Assembly (NCBI GenBank): GCA_964017125.1
Contig: OZ024905.1
Coordinates: 32,771,534 to 32,835,533, forward strand
DNA: 64,000 nt
Direction: 5' to 3'
From: Flabesymbios commensalis
Taxonomy: Eukaryota > Annelida > Polychaeta > Terebellida > Flabelligeridae
The translations under genes were made by a program, and so were the position numbers. The first letter of the stretch is position 1; the number at the start of each line of letters is the position of its first letter. The notes under the pieces were generated by a model, which was not told where the DNA came from, did no database searches, and saw nothing but the letters and a program-made list of their open reading frames with translations. Of the stretch, positions 44,917 to 64,000 are shown piece by piece.

Positions 44917-45418
44917 ATTAACTAAATATGCATCCTTGTCCAAAGAAACCTGTATTGTTTATGGTAAATCGAAGTAACAGGTATTACATGGTCACTCTCC
45001 AATGGTGTATATTACGTAATCACCTGGTGCTTATAAATGTGGTGGAGTGTGAAGCTGTATTATCTTTAAATGGGAAAAGATACTGTCATATTTTACAGTA
45101 TATTTATGAGTAGTTGTCCATAATCATCTAGGTGTTCACTTCACATTAATAGCCTTTACACATAATAGTGGATTGTTCGCAGAGTCTCACAGTCTATGAG
45201 AATATGTAGCTGCGAATAACGTTATAAAGTATGGTCTCCCTGCGTTTTTGTTCTATAGTGTAACCCTTTAAATATGTTATGGATAAAAGTATTAAATACA
45301 ATAGCCGATCCTCTTCTGTGATGACTCCTTCCCGGTATTCAGATCTGTTCAAAACTATTCCAATGCCTGGATTGTGCATTACCGCCGATGATACTATGCA
45401 CGAGCTCATTCGCCGCTT

Positions 45419-45582
45419 TTAACCCTTTCAGCGCGAAACCCGCACTGATGGAATTAAACATTTTAATTGCCCCAAACCCATGCCATAGGTATTCAAATCA
45501 AACAGAAAGAGCTAACTAAGACATTTATGATGATTTTAAACCCTTGGTCTCCATCAAACTATTTCAGCGTTGCAAGAGTTAA
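45419..45582. mobile_element. TTAA-type MITE, 'TTTCAGCG' type
   Basis: It begins TTAACCCTTTCAGCGCGAAA and ends TTTCAGCGTTGCAAGAGTTAA less its first base, with AAAGAGCTAACTAAGACATT inside as at 20585. TTAA flanks both ends. Confidence 0.8.
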
Positions 45583-45674
45583 AGCAGGCATGCGAGTTGA
45601 CCTACCTCCCGTCATGATCTGGTCGCTCAGTGAAAAAACAACGTGAATTCACAGTGCCGACATGGAGAGCATAG

Positions 45675-45773
45675 CAGCAAACACGAGACATTGATCCAAT
45701 GATGGCCTAGCGTCGAAGACGCTTGGCCATCATTGGTTCAACCCAGCATTGGTTCAACGTCTCGTGTTTGCTG
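45675..45773. mobile_element. CAGCAAACAC-family MITE, well preserved
   Basis: CAGCAAACACGAGACATTGA at the left pairs with the right end GTTCAACGTCTCGTGTTTGC followed by TG, and GATGGCCTAGCGTCGAAGAC is the core. 99 bp. Confidence 0.9.
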
Positions 45774-46595
45774 TGATACTAAAGAAAAATAAAATTCTAA
45801 AAAGTCTCATAATCAGAAATTCGCGAAATTTTAAACTCGCGAAAATTAGTAGATCTGCATTATGTACTATCCTAGTTTTGTCAATATCTGTTATTCACAG
45901 ATTTTCTATGATACATATTGTGTATACTGATATTATATTAGAATCTAACAGGAATATATGTATTCTGTAGTTGACGAAAAAAACACCTGTTCAACATTTT
46001 ATAGCCAAATAAATATTGACTATATTCTCAATCTAAACCATGGCGAAAGACTAGATTGTCTGCTACTGGTCAAATATTTCAGACGTGTACACCTTCACCA
46101 AATGGGTATCTCTACTCCTTGTATTTTAACCCAGAAAGTTTGCTTTCAAATGATCCGCCATATTTATGTTCTAGTATTATAATTTGAGTGGTTAACATGT
46201 GTTATGTGTTAACTTAAGTCACGTGTTAGTGCATTCACGTTTGTTGTTGAAAGGATTTTAAATGTGGCTTATATTAACATTTTGTTTTATTTCAAGATGT
46301 TTGGTCATTTTATGTGATAATTTTTTTTGTTCCCTTTTTCGTTTTTACCATACTTTGGCGGGTCATGTTTTCTGAAACGTGTGCCTCTCAGGCATACAAC
46401 TATGGTCGCCCTTGGTTTAGACAGAATAGCCCTACTAAATAACACCAAACTTTTTTATGTTACCGCTTTGAGATATATATTCAAGTTCCAGCTACTCTAT
46501 AATATAATACATTAATTTAAAAAATTCATACACCCATCTATTCTACGCTAAATGTAACTGTTCACTTGGCTCATTTAATACATTGAGAACACTTT
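45774..46595. other. Intergenic, no gene recognised
   Basis: AT-rich. The short plus-strand frames at 45749-46182 and 46327-46515 have no similarity that I recognise. Confidence 0.4.
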
Positions 46596-46753
46596 AATAA
46601 AGCTAAGTACATTTTTAAAAAATAACGTATTGGAATGTAGCTTGTTTATGGTGATTATTCATACTGATATAGCTAATAAAGCTAAGTACATTTTTAAAAA
46701 ATAACGTATTGGAATGTAGCTTGTTTATGGTGATTATTCATACTGATATAGCT
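46596..46753. repeat. Exact 79-bp tandem duplication
   Basis: The 79 bases starting AATAAAGCTAAGTACATTTT at 46596 are repeated at 46675 without a visible difference. Confidence 0.92.
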
Positions 46754-47939
46754 GACAAAAGTACCAAGTTTCATATACACGGATTCAAAGATGATCATTT
46801 CTGTATGATTATGTGTAGAAGATGTATAACAGTATTAGTATACATTGTCACTTCCATCAGGGGATGCTTTTTACGGCTCGTGACGAAGTCAATCCAATCT
46901 AGTTTAATATTACATAGTTCTTATTTGTGTGACAATACACTTTAATAGCTCTTGAGGGTAATTACAGTGGGGCGTTTATAGAAGAATCGGATCTAACAAT
47001 TGATCCAAAATAAGGATAGATAGTCCATTTATTAGTGCTGAATTAATCCTTATATTTGTAAGGGACGGTTTTCTATTTCAGTAGTTTTTATAAGTTAAAC
47101 CATTGTTACATCACCAATATGTTATAAGAGCAGGTTATTTGCTGCGGCATATTCATATTCGTATGTTCAATGCATACTCACTGACATAATTATGTACAAA
47201 CAACTTTGTATATTTCAGCTCTTGTAATATTTGTTGTACAGTAAACTATTTATATACATTTTCTTGTTGTTATTTTTCCCCCGATGTCCATTTTCTCATT
47301 TAATCAGGGGGAGCAGTCAAAGATCGATTTCAGAATGATGTGCGAACATCAGATAACCGATAAATGTTTGCAACTGTTATGTTATGAACATTTATGTTGA
47401 ATTGCCTTTGTATTGTACTCGATTACATTTGCATGTATTCGACCCCTTGTCTGTTGTGTGTCCCGCGATATTTCACTCCCCTGAAGAATCCGCGTTCTCC
47501 AGCTATCCAGCTTTGATCTTATCATGTTTAGAGTAAGTGGGGTCACTGCCCAATCACAGCTAACAAGTATTTGTAATACTCTAGTAATTGTTGCAAAAAA
47601 CTCAGCGTTCATATAATCCTCGATCACTTATTTAGATGTTAATCTGCTGTCACACTATAAATGGTGTGAACACTGTCCGAAGGTGGTCTTATTCATGATA
47701 CCCCCCCCCCTATCCTGGTGGACATTAATGGGTAGATTGTTTGTCATCGTGGTAGTGCCTACATAGTGCACCAAATTGTAAAAATAAGACTGGAGCATGT
47801 TAAATCTGCTGTCATATAGTAAGAGGTGTCCGTGAATAACCTCCCCCACTCCATCTCATACTGGCGCAATTTACAGCTTACATTTAGGATTTCCTACGTT
47901 CGACGTGTATGTACGCGAATATTCGTGGTGGAAAATTGC
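46754..47939. other. Intergenic, no gene recognised
   Basis: A C-homopolymer lies at 47701-47710. No gene or element is recognised. Confidence 0.4.
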
Positions 47940-48342
47940 CCATCTAACAATACTAATAATAATAAATAAACATTTATATAGCGCCATATATCTGTAGCAC
48001 AATCATAGGCGCTTCACATGTGATAAATTATTGTCCAGTCACTGTAGCGTTTATTTGAAAGTAAAAAATATGCATTAAAAACGGGTAAGTATAGATTTAA
48101 AAACCACTTAAAAGTGTATCTTCGCTGAGGCATTTCACAGATATTGGTAAATTAACGGAAAGCCGCCGTGAACAGGTAAGTTTTGATGTATGACTTGAAT
48201 CTACTGAAGGTATTGTTTTCGCGCAACTTCTTTGGCAACTTGTTCCATTCTACAGCAGCAGCGAAAATAAAGGCTCTCTCTCCAAATGTTTTGTGTTGGG
48301 TTTTTGGAACAACCAAATACCCTTCTAACCGTATGACTTGTA
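47940..48342 (-). mobile_element. LINE 3' end (CR1/L2-like), minus strand
   Basis: The minus strand encodes LVVPKTQHKTFGERAFIFAA, AVEWNKLPKKLRENNTFSRF and KSYIKTYLF before a stop, the standard C-terminus of CR1/L2-type LINE proteins (G.RAF..AA..WN.LP, FKS.LKTYLF). The 3' end is GGCGCTATATAAATGTTTAT with a TTATTATTATTAG tail. The 5' side is cut by the hAT-like MITE at 48343. Confidence 0.85.
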
Positions 48343-48782
48343 CAGGGTTCCCACGGTCATGGAAAATCATGGAAAACCATGGAAAATTAAAAATTAAAAT
48401 CCAGGCCTGGAAAAGTCATAGAAAAAGAAAATTTGGCAAAAAGTTATGGAAAAGTCATGGAATTTCGAATTTTCACAAATCTCTCTCACATTTTTTGAGA
48501 AAATTATGTTGATTTGATATACTTTTGACACACAACGAAACTGACATATCACCTATCTGTAAAATATTTTACATGGTACATGTGTGTGGGGGGAGGGGTC
48601 GTCCGACCGCCTCACCACCCGCTGGGTATGGGTATGCTTTATCAAGTGGTTATAGGTCGGGTCGCTGGGGTGGTGGAGGCTGTACATTTTTATATTTGGT
48701 TAGTTTCGGAGTCATGGAATTCTGAAAAAAATTTCATGGAAAAGTCATGGAATTTCATTTCTGGATCTCTGTGGGAACCCTG
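48343..48782. mobile_element. hAT-like MITE with CAGGGTTCCCAC ends
   Basis: CAGGGTTCCCACGG at the left and CTGTGGGAACCCTG at the right are inverted. Repeated GTCATGGAAAA words fill the arms. A GC-rich stretch at 48578-48690 sits in the middle and may be a second insertion. It lies against LINE coding sequence. Frames such as 48580-48945 are accidental. Confidence 0.82.
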
Positions 48783-49129
48783 TTGTATGTTGGGTGCTAC
48801 TTTTTCCCAAGTATTAGATTCACTTCATGCACTCCTTGTCAATCCGACAATTTTGTTTGTAAAAAATAAGTCGGAACAAATATATTTGATTTTGTGTTTC
48901 ATATCATATAACACAAATAGCACGGGATCAGTTATCAATAGCTAATAGATCACTAAATATTGTTATTCCCTAAATGGCGGAGGCCTGACTGAAACAAACT
49001 ACTAACTAAGTAATTACACAAAGAGTAAGGTGTGTAAAGGGCTGTGACCTACGTTCGGGAAGTTCCTGTTTAGTTTATTCTGCGAGCATTTTCTTTTTTA
49101 ATAATTAATGTATTTATTCATTATAATGA

Positions 49130-49700
49130 AGGTAGTATGAAGGTATGGGAAAACAAACGTCAAAATGACATTAAAAAGACGTACTATACTTTTGCTATTT
49201 CTGTTTGTTAAAAAGCATATTTTTGATCGCGGAATTGACTTTGATGACCTTGAATTGAAATTGATCTTGTAGATAACCTTGAATCACTAAAATAAAACTA
49301 TAATTGGATATGTCAAAATCTCATAAAAAGAGATAATACACACCTTCTTAGCTTCATTTGTTAAAAATGACATTTTATCTTACTTTACCTTGAAATTGAC
49401 CTCTTGATCTTGAAGATGACATAGAATAACCACAATAATTTCAGATATGGAATGTCCAGTCAAAATTACATAAAAAAGAGGTATTACACATGTTCCTATA
49501 TTTATTTGATAAAAATCGTATTTTTGCTTATTTGACCTTGAAATTGACTTTTCGACCTTAAAGATGGCATTGAGTCATAAAAATAATACAATAAATGGAT
49601 TGTCCAGTCAAAATCACATGAAAATGAGGTATTACACTTGTTCCTGCTTCATTTGTTGAAAAATCATAATTGACCTTGGAATATATGGCGGCCATTTTGT
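49130..49700 (+). repeat. About 140-bp tandem units with GACCTTGAAATTGAC
   Basis: Four units start near 49250, 49386, 49530 and 49673. They share ATTGACCTTGAAATTGAC, CAGTCAAAATCACAT, GAGGTATTACAC and TTCATTTGTTGAAAAA. The last one ends ATATGGCGGCCATTTTG. Confidence 0.7.
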
Positions 49701-50836
49701 TTTTGCCCTTAAACAATTCCGCCCAAGGGTGCCAAAGTGGCACCCGGCTGATTTCTGCTGGGGACATCCCATAGTATCAGAATCAATCATAAAACATCAT
49801 CAATACTGCGAAACACGCTTTTGTCAAAATCCACTGGACTATTTTGTGCACATACAGATTAAGCAGGACTGGGAGAACCTACTGAGCATGGGAGATGTGT
49901 GAATCAGATGACGCTGTATTCCACACCAGACACATGATTCGAAAGTGGGGCCCTGGCACTCTATTATCACGTTAGATGTTTGGCTATGCTTAATTTACAG
50001 GTTTTTCCAAAACTAACATCCAATGAATGAGGGAGTTGTTTAGGGCTTGTCACGACTCGGACTGGAGCACTTTGGGTCACGACTCGGGCTGGTGTAGATC
50101 TACTTTAGTAGATTTATTATGAGTCTTCAAAATGTTTTTTAAAGTAGATTGTTTTAGCCAATTTTCAAGATAAATTAGGATTCATGATATAGATTTGATA
50201 CCCAAGATATTTAAAATGTGGGTTGTATGTTTTGTAAATTGTATTATATGGCCAGCTATTGTATGAATTTCCTCTTTTTAAGTGTAGAATCACCCACATA
50301 GGCCTACCAGAGCGGCAGACTAACCCGCGAACTGCGGCATCACAGAAATCACTACACCAGCACTCCATTAAGCCAGCTTTTTGTAATATGCGAATCGAGA
50401 TCAAGCTTTTTCATATTTATAGATAGCGACCGTCCTCGCCGTCCACAATAATTTGTGAAGGAGATATCTTGACAACTGCTAGATATAGCGACAATCGATA
50501 ACCAGAATCTTTCGTGGTTTTGTATATATGCACTTGCATGTCTGGCCGCGAAATGAAGAGGTTCAGATCACAGTTCAGTGATCTTCGAAAACCATTTCTA
50601 CATTATTGGAACTCATTTTATTAATGTATTCAGATGTTCACTGAACGGATTTCTGGACACTCCCTGTGTCGCAAATGGCTTTCAAGGACATCTTGTCAAA
50701 AACGGCAGCACACACAGATTCAGTTTTCTGTCATCACATCACATATATATTATGTCCAGCAAATTGTGTTTCTAAATAAGCATTTAGGTCTGTATTAGTT
50801 CAGTCATTACCATTGATATATCCTTGTAGATCCCCG
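49701..50836. other. Intergenic, no gene recognised
   Basis: Ordinary AT-rich sequence. The minus-strand frame at 50165-50404 has no known similarity. Confidence 0.4.
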
Positions 50837-51060
50837 TTTTTATCCCCCGTCCAATGAAGTTTTAGGTGGGTGTTTATGACGTCGCCTGGGATTTCCGTTC
50901 GTGCGTCTGTCCGGCCCGCCGTCTGTTTCCGGAGCAGAACTCAGAATCCCATGGGGAGATTACTTTCATATTGCATATAGGCCTTAGGGTGTAGATGTGC
51001 CTTTTGGGGGATATGGCCTTTGACCTAAATCTCTAGGCCAAAATAGCTTCAGTTCTAAAT
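50837..51060 (+). mobile_element. Hairpin-headed element, family 5 head
   Basis: TTTTATCCCCCGTCC and TTAGGTGGGTGTTTATGAC are followed by GTCTGTCCGGCCCGCCGTCT, GTTTCCGGAGCAGAACTCAG, TGTGCCTTTTGGGGGATATG and GGCCTTTGACCTAAATCTC. Head plus one CCGGAG/TGACCTA unit, then it fades out. Confidence 0.6.
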
Positions 51061-51320
51061 TATGTTATCTCGAGACCGTTACCCCGAATCGCACATGATT
51101 TTGTTTGTAGGCACTTGCCTACCTGACTGCAAAATTAAAAGGTTTGTGTCGCCGTTTAGTGTCTGCCAATAGGCTGCAAAGGACGGACTTTTTTGTTATT
51201 TTGTCAAGTGTTATGAACACCAGTCATCAATATTGATTTGTATGTATTCTTGCTTGGTCTACAAATAAAAAGTATTCACGTCGGTTCAATGATTTCACAA
51301 AAAATTCAGCTATTCATCAG

Positions 51321-51842
51321 TAGCCCGCTTTCAATTTAAAAAGGTGGGCTATTGGAATTGAAGTTCAGTGTCGTCGTCGCTAGGGCCTAACATTTATTGT
51401 GGGCACGATAACTTGACAAGTTTTTCTTGTATCCTCCTCAAGTTTGTTCTGCATTTTATCAATAACCAGTTTTCGAGCTTCTGATTTTAATACCGGCTGA
51501 GAAAAATCAAAATGGCCAATTCATTGCGATTTTACGTCACTAATTTGAATTTGTGGGCGTCATAAATTAAAAAAAAATCATAAATCCTGCTCAAATCTGT
51601 TATGCATGTTACTAAGAACTAGTTAACTGACAAGTACACAAGTGTTTATAAAAATTCAAAATGGCGAATTTTTTGCGATTTTTCGCATTTTACGTCGCTA
51701 AATTTACCTTGTGGGCGCGATAACTTCAAAAGTTATGTTTTCATATATCCTGCTCAAATTTGTAGGCCTACTGCATGTTGCTAATAACCAGTTTTCTGAC
51801 AAGTTCAATAATGGCGGCGGGTTATTGTCAAGTGTGCTTTTG
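51321..51842 (+). mobile_element. Pearl/Helentron-like element, family 2 copy 4
   Basis: Head TAGCCCGCTTTCAATTT with partner AAAAAGGTGGGCTATTGG, cores GTGGGCACGATAACTTGAC, CAAAATGGCGAATTTTTTGC and CCTTGTGGGCGCGATAACTT, tail GGCGGGTTATTGTCAAGTG then TGCTTTTGT. 522 bp. Confidence 0.78.
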
Positions 51843-52069
51843 TTTTTATGTTAGAACTAAAATGTAATCGTTTCGACTGCATATAATAAGTTTGCACACG
51901 AGTCTACATTGTCATTCTCAGTATAATGCTACCTCAATCAAAACAAATCAAAGGATTGAGGGGATACACCCGTTTTCGCAATATAGCAAAAACACATGTA
52001 CCGGTTGTGTACACATCAACACCACAAAGAAATCGCGTACTTTTATAAGCCTATCATATAATAAAAGGT

Positions 52070-52231
52070 CAGGGCCGTATCCAGGGGGGTTTTTTGGGTG
52101 TCTGTAACCCCCCTGAATATCCCGAAAATGCCTCATTTTTTTAAATTCCCAGGGGGGCGTGCCCTAGATCCCCTAATTACCGGATGGTCGACCTGTAACC
52201 CCCCATTTGTCTTAGTCTGGATACGGCCCTG
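52070..52231. mobile_element. 162-bp hAT-like MITE, CAGGGCCGTATCCAG ends
   Basis: CAGGGCCGTATCCAG and CTGGATACGGCCCTG are perfect inverted ends. GTAACCCCCCTGAATATCCC lies inside. AAGGT flanks both ends but does not make a clean 8-bp duplication. Confidence 0.9.
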
Positions 52232-52779
52232 AAGGTTAATAAAGATGCAATCCTTTTAGGTAACAAAATATATAATAAATGTAAAGGCCTTGACACGAAA
52301 ACATCTGAAATATGTTAATAAAAAATATCTAACAGTAGATATTTTACAAATCTAACAGTAGGCCTACTAGCAGCATGACACCGCTTGCCAAATAACTACA
52401 TATAAAAAATCAGTGACTAGACTAAAAATGTTATTACAATTAGGCCTAGTGATTTATTGACAAAATTCACTCAATATTTGTGTTAAAAAACGCAGTTCGA
52501 AAGTATGCTACGCATGACATTCATATGCTTACTAAACACATTACATAATAGTAGACAAGATATTTATGTACTGTACTAGATAAGGTTTCACTACTATAGG
52601 CCCAACGTTGGATCACTTTCATTGTGTTTATAAATATAATTATCTTTTCAATTGGGTATTTGTCCAGCAATCACGGAACATGAACCCAATGCCGGTTTAA
52701 CGGTTCAACTTTAAACCTGCATGGGATAATCCTATTAGCTCTACCAGGAAATGTGGGGTAGACCTGCACACCTACACGT

Positions 52780-52833
52780 CACGTGTCCGCGCACGGGGCT
52801 TATTTTGGTGTTGCTATGGCGCCAAGTCACGTG
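52780..52833 (+). promoter_or_regulatory. Two CACGTG E-boxes in the presumed TMEM145-like promoter
   Basis: CACGTG palindromes lie at 52780-52785 and 52828-52833, in a locally GC-richer stretch with GCGCACGGGGC between them, 110-163 bp before the start codon. A third CACGTG sits inside the signal-peptide codons at 52985-52990. CACGTG is the site of USF, MYC and TFE-type bHLH factors. Confidence 0.4.
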
Positions 52834-52856
52834 AGACAACAACTTCAAGCACGAAC

Positions 52857-52889
52857 ATGGAGCGGCGTGATTGTGACATAGACTTCTGA
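52857..52889 (+). promoter_or_regulatory. Short upstream ORF in the TMEM145-like leader
   Basis: An ATG in CGAACATGG context opens a ten-codon reading frame, MERRDCDIDF, that stops 53 bases before the main start codon. If it lies in the leader it could dampen translation. The transcription start is unknown. Confidence 0.35.
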
Positions 52890-52942
52890 TGAATAAATAC
52901 TAACTGTCATAACGTTACGATCAGAAACCAGAAGACGACAAC

Positions 52943-63725
<10,783 letters not shown>

Positions 63726-64000
63726 GTAAGGTTCTAGTTGATCATCAACCCTTACTCATTCACCTTTTACCTACGCCTGCTATACCCAGCTTGGCATAGA
63801 ACAACAACCTAAACATGTACATTACAACCAGGATTAAGGAATCCCTTCCAATAGCTTAGCCGTATTTAATCAAAATAAAACACACATATGTAGGTGATCT
63901 TTTACAACCCGGCATATGGTGTACATCAAAACCCTGCTTTTTAAAAAATCCTCAAATCTTGTGCATAATGCTAAACAATTTTTACCATTTCTTCGACACA

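Noticed and set aside
48183-48945. 109 and 121 codon frames on the plus strand
   Set aside because: They cover a LINE end in antisense and a hAT-like MITE. The real coding relic is on the minus strand.

Overview
The window is AT-rich, intron-heavy animal DNA packed with short non-autonomous transposons. It most resembles a marine invertebrate, possibly a mollusc or another lophotrochozoan, but no marker settles the phylum. It holds parts of two protein-coding genes, both on the + strand and head to tail. There is no bacterial, viral, CRISPR or LTR-element signal.

Gene 1 (about 1957 to 42857) is a USP25/USP28-type ubiquitin-specific protease. I traced 22 exons whose splice phases all match and which give 1018 residues ending in a stop. 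The order is linker, SUMO-interaction motif, two ubiquitin-interacting motifs, Cys box, catalytic core interrupted by the dimerisation insert, His box and C-terminal helical domain. The N-terminal UBA-like exon or exons lie before the window. The introns are filled with repeats.

From 42858 to about 52780 is a 10 kb intergenic stretch with DNA-transposon relics, a LINE 3' end and tandem repeats, but no gene that I recognise.

Gene 2 (52943 to beyond 64000) is a TMEM145-like GOLD-domain seven-pass membrane protein of the GPR180/TMEM145 family. Signal peptide and early ectodomain exons are followed by five consecutive, divergent, phase 0-0 copies of the exon that is present once in the vertebrate gene, each carrying an R(E/A)RWW(Y/F) motif. 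Either the ectodomain is extended by repeats or these are alternative exons. The seven-helix part lies beyond the window.

Repeats fall into groups. (a) A modular set of elements begins with a TTAG- or TTAAG-headed hairpin, carries 135-161 bp tandem core units and ends in a (T)CTTGT-type tail. They resemble bivalve 'pearl' and Helentron-derived elements, and every copy found lies on the + strand. (b) TTAA-CCCTT terminal-repeat MITEs look piggyBac-derived and several share one internal hairpin. (c) There is a CAGCAAACAC-ended palindromic MITE family. (d) CAGGG-ended hAT-like elements occur. (e) Three LINE reverse-transcriptase relics lie on the minus strand. (f) Several minisatellites and perfect palindromes occur.
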